DNA of 64,000 nt, from assembly GCF_918797505.1 (NCBI RefSeq), contig NC_092801.1, forward strand, positions 186,001-250,000, in the 5' to 3' direction. The translations under genes were made by a program, and so were the position numbers. Each line of letters starts with the position of its first letter. The stretch's first letter is position 1. Below, one piece after another: positions 12,893 through 23,468 of this stretch. The notes under the pieces are model-generated. The model saw only the letters and a list, made by a program, of their open reading frames with translations, did no database searches and was not told the DNA's origin. The DNA is from Bemisia tabaci (lineage: Eukaryota; Arthropoda; Insecta; Hemiptera; Aleyrodidae).

Positions 12893-15800
12893 CTGTAAAA
12901 GGTGCACTTATTTACCAAAAAATATTGAGGAATGATTGGGTGATTGAGACTTCCATCAAAACTACAAAGAATCATATTGGTCCGCTACAGAAAAAAACGC
13001 TTTAGGGTCACAACATCGGTTATCGGATTATTCAAAGATCATAAAGATGATAGAGTTTATTTTCAACTAGGTAACAATTTGCGCTTCCCGGTATGTATGT
13101 TGCCTAAGTAGCAAAATTGAAGGCGAATCTCAAGTGGGCGATAAATTTTAAGTATGTTTGCGCATGTTTTAATGGTTTTATGACTATTTTATGGTGCGAG
13201 ATTCGTGTTTGTTTGTTTAATAAAAGGAGGGCTTGAAAGACAAGGCTTATAAAGGCAATTTCTGCTTTCTTGACAAAGACGTGTTTGAAGTTTCGAAATT
13301 ACATGGATCCTTATGGCGGAAAGAAAGTTGAAACTGACCTTTTAATTTTTAAAAATTGGAATTTGGGAGCTAATTTTTGACAGACTATGTATTAAGACTA
13401 ATTGGGCCGCATTTAGCAAAAATGGAACCAGCCAGATTACAGTGTTTTCAAAATCGTGCAATTCTTTTTTCTTTTCAAAAATACTCAATTTATGTGCAGT
13501 CTCTAATTTACACAATTAATTTCCATTTAAATAAACAATTGTTTTTGGTAGGAAGCAAAATCATTCGCTTTTCTGAGAGATTTTTCAGATCTTTACGAAG
13601 AGGCCACATTTTTACAACACTGTAATGGCGCTGATTCTTTTTTGCTGAATGCAATCTAATTATATACTTTGGATCATAATATCTCTATTTTTTCAAAAAC
13701 TGTACTTATGCGCATTGTCTTCAAGCTCTTCAAATTACTATACGCGGTCAGCGGGGCGATTATTGAAATGCTATCGACTGTACATCGCCGCTTTGTTGTG
13801 CCGCGCCATCGACTAAGCATATGCTTAGTCGATGGCGCGACACGACAAAGCGGCGACATACAGTCGATATCATTTCAATAATCGCCCCGCTGGCAGGTAT
13901 GTTGTCTATGCAGCACAATTGAATTTCAGATGGACAATAATGCTGCTGCTCTGAGGAGCCTCTTTGAATTTAAGCTAATCATATTTTTCACAAAATTTAC
14001 ATCTCTCTTAAATAGCTGAACAAATAATTTACAACGCTTGTAAGAACAACGTACAGGACCAAAGTAATAAAAAATCAAAAAAGATCGTGCCCACATGTAA
14101 AATTTGATTGCTTTTCAACGTTGCCAAAACGCAAGTAGGTATTTTTGTTTATCTTTTTACCTTAATATACTGTTTCGGAGCAAAGTGTATTATGACTTAC
14201 TTGTCGTCGTAGAGCACAGCTTGAAGGGCTGCCTTTATGTCCTCGTAAGAGTCAAGATTTTTCGGCAGTAGCTGAGTTCCGATACCTGCGTCTACCATTT
14301 TGAGGACATTGTTAGCATGATCTCCGTAGAAAGGGACTCCCACAAGAGGAACGCCGTAATGAACTGCCTCTTGAAAACTTTGGAGCCCACCTTGCGTGAT
14401 AAAAGCTTTGACTTTCGGATGAGCTGTGGCATAATAATTGTAAAATGTCTAAGAAAAACGAAGCAAAGATGAGCAATGGGCTTCTAGACAACTTATGTAT
14501 TAAGGCACTATGACATGATGTATCTTACATTAGGAATTTCAAGAGAAAAACGGATCACTTAAAGGAGAATCAGGAAAACGACCCCTTAACCAGATATAGG
14601 TGCTTACAAATGCCAAAAATGCGAATGATCACGCAAATCACGCAAGTGACGCAGTGACACAATGTCACCAATTTTCAATTTTGGATCTGTGCCAAAAAAT
14701 ATTAATTAATCTCTCTTTTAGGAGTTAGATCCCGAACTTTCGTCATGTGAGTGGTTTTCAACACATTATTTTGGAGAGAAGAAGGGTGAAATTTGTTTTC
14801 CATTTGAAGTTTAGACCTTGCATGATGACCCATTTCACTTCTTTTTTCTTCTACCTTGCAATCGCTTTGAGCGTCCATCAAAAATAATACGGAAAATCTT
14901 TCATTATAGTGGAAACATTTGTCACCAAAGTGTATGAAACATTCTGGAAAATGATCTCTGTATTTTTCCGCCGATCTTTTTTACAAAATAGAAAAGATAG
15001 AGGGGTCAGCATTATCATCCATAAGTTTTTTCTTTTTTTTAATATTTAATTTTTCATCCGTGCGATCCATAATAATGGCGTTTTCAAAATATCCCCTCAA
15101 AATTGCGAACAGAAGTATTCTGATAATGGTATATGGATGGAAGAGGAACCATCAAATGTTTGTAATGTGCTTTGTTTTCTGAAAAAAAAACTAAATGTGG
15201 CAAAAATTCACAATGGCTGTCAGGGTGGATTTCTGTAGATTTTCATTTTGGGAATTTTTTTTCCTTCAAAAAAAATTTTACAGTAGGTAATCCACAAAGC
15301 ATTTTTTAGAAGTAGTATACTATGTAGAATCATATTTAAGTGGAGGGGTCAACTTCTGTAGGGCCAATTTTTTTTTTTTTGCTTGTAAGTGAACGAAAAA
15401 AGTCTACTTTGTCAACTCCAGCCAGTCTCATTTCACATCCTGTATTTAGTACTTGCAAGGCTTCTTTCCTTCAACTTAAGGTTTTTTATTGCTTTTTCAA
15501 GTAAGAGAAGTCAAGTGAATAAAAAAATGATGAGGATAATACTTTAAAATGACTTACAAATGGTCATTTTTGGAATTTCAGTACGGAAAAGGCTTAATAT
15601 TCTGAAAAACACACTTTGATTTTCATCCTCCTAAGAAAAAAAACCAATCGAAGATACTGAAAATGCATTAAAACTCTCAATGATACCCTTAATTAAACTA
15701 ATCTTCTCATAAAACCGATTTGATTCTTAAAAAAATAGTCTTTACAGCCGTTTTTTCACCGATGGCCGGAGTTGACAGGTAGTACGGAGTTGACATAGAT

Positions 15801-18800
15801 GAAATTACAAAACGAAGTTATTTGAAAAAATAACGAATATTTAACTAAAGACTAAAATCTAATGAACTGGAACAAACAATTGAACAAAAATATTACACGA
15901 ATGTCAAATAAAGCTCAGTTTTACAACGTTAAACGTCATTGGGCCGGAGTCGACAAGGTCGGAGTTGACATAGACGAAATTACAAAACAAAGTTATTTGA
16001 AAAAATAACGAATGTTTAACTAAAGACTGAAATCTAATGAACTGGAACAAACAATTGAGCAAAAATATTACACGAATGTCAAATAAAGCTCAGTTTTACA
16101 ACGTTAAACGCCATTGGGCCGGAATCGATAAGGTCGGAGTTGACAGAAATGAAATTACAAAAGAAAGTTATTTGAAAAAATAACAAATATTTTACTAAAG
16201 ACTGAACTCTAATGAACTGGGACAAACAATTGAACAAAAATATTACACGAATGTCAAATAAGAGCTATGTTTTACAATGTTAAACGTCATTGGGCCGGAG
16301 TTGACATAGGTGAAATTATAAGACAAAGTTTTTTGAAAAAATAACGAATATTTAACTAAAGACTGAAATCTAATGAACTGGAACAAACAATTGAACAAAA
16401 ATATTACACGAATGTCGAATAAAGTTCAGCTTAATAACGTTAAACGTCATTGGGCCGGAGTTGACAAGGTCGGAGTTGACGCGGCCGGAGTTGACATTTG
16501 AGTGTTTTTCGCGGGAAAGAAAGTGTCCACGATGCAGAATACAAACAAAACCGATTGTTTTGAGGTTCGATCGTGCAGGTACATCATATACTGAATTATA
16601 TCACTGGCGCCACTTCCCCAGTATGAAATTTTAACATAAATGGAGTTGACAGTTTCAAATTACCATTTTTAGAAATCCAAATATTTGATGCAGAAAAGGT
16701 TTACTTATGTTTATCAAAGCAGTGTTTCCGATAGCCCGGGACCTCCAACTCTTGAAAAAACACCAAAACGATGGCTACCCTGCGCGCGCACTATCAGCTA
16801 TTTGCTCCGGAATGCGCGAAAATAGCTCCGCCGGAGTTGACACCAAAGCTAGCGACACAACTTTCTATGTATGGTGCACGTTCCCCTGACTTTTAAATAG
16901 TTTTCTAACAATTTTTCAGTAGACCCCATCTATTCAACAATTTAAATAAAGCATCAAAATTGTGCAGGACTCCGCCAAAAAGTCAGCAGAACAGTTCTTG
17001 TGTTCGAATTTAGCCTGGCGACATTAGCCGGAGTTGACATTCGCACTATTAAAAAAATTCCCGAAAGTATGCTTCGGCATTTAAAGTAGATCTAACAATT
17101 TTTTAAGATTGCCAAGACCTACCGAAGTGTAAAAAAAAATAAGTTAGACATATTCCGTAGATTACCGCCTCGAAATCATCCGGCGACAGCAAAATGAAAA
17201 TCTACAGAAATCCCCCGTCACCTGGATGGGCTATATGGCACTACCGTTCGCCTACGCGCCTGACGGCCGGATTGCTACGTGCGGGGACGATGCGGAGTCC
17301 TACGGACATGAAAACCGTAAGTCGCGGCCTCGAGCGGCATAGGCAGCTTGCGCTCTAGGCGCTACTTACGGGCTGGACGGCCGGAGCTCTGCGCGCCGCC
17401 GCTGTCCGCGACGTGGTGGATTTTTTCGGAACTACAGCTGAAAATTCACCATTAAAGTACATACTTAGAAAAGAAAAACTTTCCAGCAAAGTTTTAAACA
17501 TTGAGTGAATTATCTTGTGTCAATTTCTGAACAAGATTTTTTTTCTTTCCTTCTTTTTAAAATAGGTATATATTTCTTTGTTGATAGTTCATAACAATTT
17601 AGTTTCAGGAAAGTGATGGATAATTCAATGTCTAAGAAAGAAAAAGAGCATATGAACGTTAGCTTGTTGATCATGTTTCAGATATCAAGAGAGATTTGAA
17701 CTCCTTGGCTGATAGTTCAGCAAGTCAATTTGAGAAAAGAGATGAATCTTAGAGAAGAGATGATGCTTATTGAGAAAGAAAATCAGCATATGAATGTTAG
17801 CTTATTCATCGTGTAGAGATATCAAGAGAAATTTTCAAAAACCTAACTTTAATGTTGCAAGCCTTCGTAGAAATAAATAAAGCACTGGGGAAGCACTGGA
17901 AGGAACAAATGTAGATAGATCAAAAATTCATGCTACCTATTTTAAATGTAGAACAGACTGTCCAAGGTATGATAAATTGCTAAAACTCATTGCAGCGAAA
18001 AATGTAAATTGAAAAATCATTTTTATCACTTGGCAGCCCGTTCTCAATAAATGTAATTACTTTCACTCAATGAGAATTCAGCATTTGTCAAAAACAAAAC
18101 CTGGTTCATCCCTCAATAAAAAATACGAATGCAAAGTAGGAAATCACCCAAATGATTAACAAAGGAAAAGCACAGGCGTAGGTCTAGGTACTTACAGATT
18201 TTTACTCCTTACGACTAGAAAAGCTTCAGAATCTTGAAAATGAGGTTGAGAATATTTCAAAGTGTAAATTCAGTAGTAAAAGTTGACAAAACTTCAAGAT
18301 ATAACTCTCCGCAATAACTACCGGATACAATTTCCACAAAATATTAGCGAAGAAATATACCACCGAAAATTGTCACACTTGTTAAAATTGTAGATCTTCC
18401 CTTCAGCAAACTGAAGCGCGATTCACACAAAATTTTACCACTATTACAGTACACTGAGCTCCCTAGAATTGGGATATGGAATCAGAGAGATATTCACAGC
18501 AACAATGTTTGCACTGGCTCTTATCGGATAATCAACGCAGGCAAGATTGGCTTATAGCTTCCGCTGGCGGACAGCTATTTTGGCAACAGAGAAGGGAGGT
18601 GTTGGATGTCGGAGAGTGAAATACTACCTACTCTCAATTGAAAACATTTAAGTATAAGCCAGAGATTAGATTGAAATGGAATAAAAAATCAACCCAATCT
18701 TATGAGCAAGCAAAGGTGGCACAATGAAGTTGCAATCGGTAAATAGACATTCTTGTGTCTACATTATCAGTATTTTAGTGTGGCGGTAATTTACTCTGTG

Positions 18801-21800
18801 GGAAGATGCGTGGCAGGTAATTGATTGCTTTTCTTGGATTTAAGTTCTTTCCCTTAGTAGGGGGAAAATAAGTGAATTGCAAACGAACTTACAGGAGGAG
18901 AGGATATGAGCTCAGTGTGTAGGTAAAACTGACAATTTTCACTTAACTCTCGTCGCATTTCCGAAAGTATTTGACAAGCGTTATCACACAGAACTTTAGA
19001 ATCAATCGTGCACCGCACAGAATCAAGAAAATATATCGAAAACCTCCAAAATTAAACGAAAAACGAACACACGTAATGAGCAATGACCAACAATGACAAG
19101 CAATTTACTAGATTCTAACCTCAATAAACAACGCTGAGTGGTGGCTGCGATCGCTCCCGAAAATGTTCAAGGCTGGCGGCAACTTTAAATTCACGCACTG
19201 AATAACATTGACGTAAAATATTATAATTTTCTGCGAATATACACGTAGCCGTCTCAATTTTAATCTGATGGTGACGCCATTTTCCGAAAACTGAATCTCA
19301 CCTCACTGCCAACGGCCGTGGAAGCGGTTGGCTCCGATCCTGAAACCCGTAACTTACGCTCGGCTCCTAACCGGTCTTACGGCCATGAAGGCCGCGCGGG
19401 GTCCACGGGACACCGGCCGCTGGGTCCAGTACTAGCTGGCGCACAGCGCGTTAACGCCGGGATCACCAGTGTCCAGAGCAACCGGGTCACAGGGCCGTAG
19501 TTTTTTTTTTGAGTGTAAAGTTTAGCAATTAGAAATAATTATCTTTGGCTCATTTTAAAGACGAAATATGTTTGTTCCACTCTTTTATGCAGATAAGTGT
19601 TTTTCGGATGATTCACAAATTGCAGGTATTTATTGCGAAATGCAGTCCAATTATTACCTAGAACACTATGTTGTGGAATCCACTTTTGAGCTAAAATATT
19701 GTTTGATTGTCCTGGAATTTCTTCATCCGCCTCCCACTTCCAAAGGACTCGATAACCTAGTGGTTGCAGTTCTGCAAATAATTTTAAGAAATTAGCCAAT
19801 ATATTTGCATCTAAAGATTTGCCCCTCATATTGCATCCAAGACTGAAGTAAATGACTCCTTTTTCAGCCCCATCAAGCCAGTTTTGTAAATTCTGTAACA
19901 ATGACAAAAATGAAAGGGGAATCAGACTTGCACGATTTTTCAATGAAGTGGAATGAATGCAGATGCTAAGACAGTATTCTGTCTGTCAAAAATACATGTT
20001 TGGTCCTTAGATTGCCTCCGCAGTTAATTTTACACCCTGGGAATGTAACCTCAACTGAAGAGGCAGTGTGGTTAGCATGTAAGAATCACAAAAGACACTA
20101 CTTAAGACATCCTAGTTGATAATACACTACTATTATTTTCTGTCAACAACTACAGTATCAACATACTGTACGTGTGCTTTATAATGCTAACAGGTTCGAT
20201 GAGGTTTTTCCGACTAAAGGTGAGACATATTTCATGAATGTTCGGAAAACGGAGGATTTTGCACGGCAACTTATGATGCAAATATTTCGACCCTGGTGTG
20301 AGCTGTGAAGTATCGCGCTAAATTTAAGGCGTTTTCGACCAGTGACAGCAGTTTAGACGTAGCCACAGCTACTCGTTTCTAGTAGTATATGGATAGTATA
20401 AACCCGCATTCTTCCCATCATTTCTTTGAGGACGAGTCAGGGCCCATCAAGATATGATACATCTGAAAGAACATTTTCAGAATTATGAAGACTAAGTGTA
20501 TGTCCATGAATAGATGGATTTCGTGGCTACGTCATGGTTCAATTCTAAGCAAACACATAACATTGTCTCTGATTCACACCTTTTGCGCCATGGTGATAAA
20601 ATGAGTTCGAGTGTCTCTTGCAATCAAAATTTAAACTGTAAAAACGCCTACCTCGGTTTGCGACGATAAAGACTCCGTGTCTTAATTTATTTTTTAAATG
20701 GAAAAATACTCTACGTAATTTGCGAACTTCTTTGAATTTTTTTCTCTGCGTAATGGTTCTTTCTCCTTTGATTTAATAAGATGTTAGCAGGGATATTGAA
20801 ACACCGCAAACGAAATACGTCTTTTTGCAATTTAATAGTAACTTAGGTTTTTAATGTAAATGTTTTTGAATTTCTTACCTGCGGTAGTTTCTTCAGTGGC
20901 TTAAAATGCAAAGGACCTGTTTCGATGACATTCGGTCCAAGAAGTCGCGGGTAAAAATACATCGGATTGGATGCTATCAAAGTCAAACTGCTCCGAGACC
21001 TCCATCCACTCGCAATATTCTCAAACCCGGGGCCATAGAACTCTCTACAAAACCTCGACACAGCTTTGTCCAGGTGTTTGAACAGGTCACCTGTGACGTA
21101 GTAATGAGCGATCCAGTTGTCCACTTTCTGCAATAAAGACATGCGGTCGGTGTAGGCACTGTAATACCCCGGTAAGAAAGAGAGGTGCTCGATGCTACCG
21201 AGGGCCCCCTCTGTCATGAACTCGGTCATTAGTGACGTCATGGTGATGATCGGGGCGGATTTCGTGGCGTTCCTTAGAATGGCACACGCGTATGGAAGGA
21301 AAAACGCCTCTGCGATGACGAGATCGAAGTGAATTTGCTCTGACGTCACGCGCCTGAAAACAATGATGGATCAATTGCGGGTAAATTAGTGAGTGACTAT
21401 CGATGGCTAAAGCATGACACCACGTATCACTATTGCGGTATTTCAAATCTCCTCTATTGGTTTATATTTTTTAAAAAGAACAAGTGAGCTGTAAAGCTTG
21501 AAATTCATACAGAATATTCTAATATGAGACAGGAAAAATCTTGGAAGTTTTCAAAAAATTACGTTGACTGCTTTCAAAGGAAAAAATAAAGTAAGACTGG
21601 AAGTCTAGAAAGTCGCAAACGGAGGGTACGTGGACGTGGTCTCACTTTAGCCATCGGTATACTGATCAGTCAAGATAGAGCTTTGTACATAGAGGAAAAT
21701 TAGGCTTTCATCCTGTGTCATTATATTTTTCAATGCACTTAAGTACACACGCGTTTCGAAAAACCACACTGGAAAAATGGCTTGGAAAAACTCGTTAGGT

Positions 21801-23468
21801 ATTTTAATTTAAAACAAAATTCTCTCTGATTTGAGAGCTTTTTTAGTAGATTAGAAACTTAAAACAACTCTTCTTTTAAAGGAAGCAAAAATACACCGAA
21901 AAAAAGGATGCTGACTTACCATTCTGGATGTAAAAAAGTGTGCGACAACTCTGAGCTAACCGTGACACCAGTTAGCTTTACATATTGACATTGCTATATA
22001 GTAACTGCTGAGGCGGATTAACTCAGCGTTTTGTGAATCGTCGCACACTTTTTTACATCCAGAATGGTAAGTCAGCATCCTTTTTTTTTCGGTGTACGTA
22101 GTTTTTAGTAAAAAAAATGTATTCTCAATTAAAAAGAGTTCTTTCCTTTTTCAAATGCAAATGAGTTTTTTTTTTTTTTTTTTTTTTTTTCTTAATTCCA
22201 AGAAAATTATTGCCATCGGGAAAAATCATGTTTAGGTACCATTGTACTCTAGTCTGAACCTTGTCTAGCCACCCGTTGGTGAAGATACGAGTATTGGAAA
22301 TATTGAATTGCATTTCTTTTATTTGAACTTATTAAAATCTCATCACCCTAAAACGTGCAGAAAAATTTGATATAATTGCCCTCCGATTCTCACCGATCGA
22401 ATTGCAAAAATGCTTCACTCAAGAGTTGCCTCCGCGGAATATCAGCAAACGCTTTCCATACTTTCGGAAATTCCCATTTAGACCAATGGCGCTGAAAATT
22501 CACCACCTCCTCGTCAGCATTATTCTCATCCGGGATGTATGCGTAAGCGAACGACGTATTTACGTAGGTATAGTTATCGTGTTTTTCCAACCCCTGGAGC
22601 AAAAATCGAAATTAAATAGGAATATAAATGCGTGAACATTGTTAAATGATCATCTGCGGGCAAAGAGCTGTATAGTCTAGAGTACCTTTATAGGGAGAGT
22701 ATGGACAACTCAATTTATGTAGCTCTTAGGGCCCAAAAGGGCGACAACCTGAAAAACGAACATCACTAGAAAAGTGCCGCTGCCAACTTCGAGTTGTAGC
22801 GCACTTACAATGCTGTTTCGGGGGAAAATGTTGTGTGAGCTTTCAGACAAGGTCAAATTTCCTTTGATAAATAAGAATTTACAGGAAAACTTGTGAATAT
22901 TATTTTATCACTTTCGCAGAAAATTTAATTTCAATTAAACAGTCAATGTATGACAATTTTAAAGGATAGTAACCCGAACTGTCTTAAAAATAAGTGGAAA
23001 AATTTGGGAACGTCGAAATCTCCATGTGGCGCTTTTTCTTTAACACGATAGTATAAAATGATTATAAGTTTGTAAGATGGTATTAACGCCTTTTTATAGC
23101 TTGTAGATAACTTGGAGTACATTTTGGTATAAGGAACCACTATTTCTGGCCCATTTTAGAAACAACATACATGCCATCGGTTTCCCTATGCATGTATGTT
23201 CTTTTATGAGAGAGCCAGAGATAATGGTTCCTTAGGTATTGCAAAATTTAATCCAGTTTATTGTTGGAAAATAAAGGAGAATACTTACGGGAACTGCATT
23301 TGGACTGATAACATAAAGCTCATGGCCTTTTTTAACGAGTCTCTCTGTTAAAGCCATGATACCCTGCTGGTGACTAAGGGAAGGAAAAGGATACAGCACC
23401 AGGATTTTAAAAGCATCCAAAGACGCGCTCATTAAAATTAAAATTACATAAAAATGTAGGAAAATCAT
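12613..23468 (-). CDS. UGT: UDP-glycosyltransferase (UGT), complete gene, 6 coding exons, 530 aa
   Basis: This is a family 1 glycosyltransferase expected to transfer sugar from a UDP-sugar to small lipophilic acceptors on the lumenal side of the ER. Exons 23289-23468, 22394-22593, 20879-21353, 19658-19892, 14201-14423 and 12613-12892 join in phases 0, 2, 0, 1 and 2, all with GT-AG borders, giving 1593 nt. Residues 1-19 form a signal peptide. H33 in PSLSHQQG fits the catalytic His. NLQNWLDG and GVIYFSLG open the donor domain (286 onward), WIPQHSVL ends exon 4, and FITQGGLQS starts the UGT signature at 371. A hydrophobic helix spans about 490-512, followed by a basic tail ending KIKSS, a KxKxx ER-retrieval motif. 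Length is normal for insect UGTs. Two oddities: the DQ that usually closes the signature reads DH (398-399), and the usual catalytic Asp position appears to be E142 in VIAEAFF. The start is the first ATG of the frame, 15 residues before the end of a long hydrophobic run; an upstream TTG-opened stretch is not needed. Family call is firm; substrate is unknown. Confidence 0.93.
13750..13892. repeat. 143-bp nearly loop-less palindrome in UGT intron 5
   Basis: The two ~71-bp arms meet at 13820/13821 (GACTAAGCAT / ATGCTTAGTC) with only a few mismatches and no spacer. The outer ends are CAGCGGGGCGATTATTGAAA and TTTCAATAATCGCCCCGCTG. It reads as an open frame in both directions merely because it is palindromic. 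Confidence 0.85.
14201..14423 (-). CDS. UGT: UGT exon 5 (residues 364-438), signature exon
   Basis: The exon carries the diagnostic UGT signature: AHPKVKAFITQGGLQS, then QEAVHYGVPLVGVPFYG. The acceptor is CCACAG, and the split codon G+CT gives Ala364. The donor is GTAAGT after GACGACAA, phase 2. The residue after D398 is His where family members usually have Gln. It is separated from exon 4 by a 5.2 kb intron. Confidence 0.92.
15215..17230. mobile_element. ~2 kb non-autonomous element in UGT intron 4
   Basis: A perfect 24-bp inverted repeat (15227-15250 and 17190-17213) with core TTTCTGTAGATTTTCATTTT bounds it. The interior has about eleven copies of GGAGTTGAC on the plus strand, a satellite at 15786-16500 and no convincing frame. 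GTCAACTCC near 15412 is the same word inverted. Confidence 0.6.
15786..16500 (+). repeat. 175-bp tandem satellite, 4 units
   Basis: Units start GGAGTTGACATAG at 15786, 15961, 16136 and 16297 (the third unit is 161 bp, having lost a GTCGACAAGGTCGGA-type stretch), and the next GGAGTTGAC falls at 16472. Each contains TAACTAAAGACTGAAATCTA and AACAAACAATTGAACAAAAA with few differences. Confidence 0.85.
19658..19892 (-). CDS. UGT: UGT exon 4 (residues 286-364)
   Basis: Acceptor GTTACAG is followed by NLQNWLDGAEKGVIYFSLG, the start of the UDP-sugar-binding domain. The exon continues to RVLWKWE and QKWIPQHSVL and stops at donor GTAATA, phase 1. The open frame running on past this donor is intron read-through. 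Confidence 0.9.
20879..21353 (-). CDS. UGT: UGT exon 3 (residues 127-285)
   Basis: The largest exon covers most of the acceptor-binding N-terminal domain. Acceptor TTTCAG; one base completes the split Arg codon. FDLVIAEAFFLPYA is the conserved insect UGT motif, and NVIETGPLHFKPLKKLPQ leads into the interdomain linker. Donor GTAAGA, phase 0. Confidence 0.9.
21892..22096. mobile_element. TACACCGAAAAAAA MITE in UGT intron 2
   Basis: Perfect or near-perfect arms of ~55 bp run from TACACCGAAAAAAAGGATGC to GCATCCTTTTTTTTTCGGTG, continuing through ACTTACCATTCTGGATGTAA. It possibly uses TA as target. Confidence 0.85.
22394..22593 (-). CDS. UGT: UGT exon 2 (residues 61-127)
   Basis: Acceptor CTCCAG precedes GLEKHDNYTYVNTSF, the usual UGT stretch after the first Rossmann elements. 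The donor is GTGAGA after GATCG, phase 2. The NYT and NTS motifs are potential N-glycosylation sites in the lumenal domain. Confidence 0.88.
22677..22830 (+). mobile_element. TAGAGTACC-family fragment in UGT intron 1
   Basis: TAGAGTACCTTTATAGGGAG and the following blocks match the left half of 30996-31393 closely. The right half is not found; it runs into a decayed CTGCCGTG MITE. Confidence 0.6.
22845..23065. mobile_element. Decayed CTGCCGTG-family MITE in UGT intron 1
   Basis: GGTCAAATTTCCTTTGATAA and TGGCGCTTTTTCTTTAACAC correspond to the subterminal parts of the family. Both ends are eroded. The short frame across it is not a gene. Confidence 0.45.
23131..23234. mobile_element. ~104-bp foldback in UGT intron 1
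   Basis: AAGGAACCACTATTTCTGGC pairs with GAGATAATGGTTCCTT; the inner arms contain ACATACATGC / GCATGTATGT. It is related to the ATCCAATTG foldbacks through the TTTCTGGCCCAT motif. Confidence 0.7.
23289..23468 (-). CDS. UGT: UGT exon 1 (residues 1-60)
   Basis: It begins at ATG 23468-23466 and encodes the signal peptide and first beta-strand, with FKILVLYPFPSLSHQQG typical of the UGT N-terminus. It ends ...SPNAVP before the donor GTAAGT, phase 0. The frame stays open 12 codons upstream but only from a TTG, so the ATG is preferred. Confidence 0.9.

Noticed and set aside
13674..13881. Open frames on both strands at 13,669-13,881
   Set aside because: They overlay a 143-bp palindrome, which makes both strands open together; no protein motif and located in a UGT intron.
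15786..16500. CRISPR-like or regulatory array
   Set aside because: Whole 175-bp units are repeated with no unique spacers; it is a satellite in an insect intron.
17225..17420. GC-rich block in UGT intron 4 as possible exon
   Set aside because: No frame-compatible splice sites and no UGT-like residues; exons 4 and 5 already join in phase. The GC-rich block at 19,300-19,500 was rejected for the same reason.
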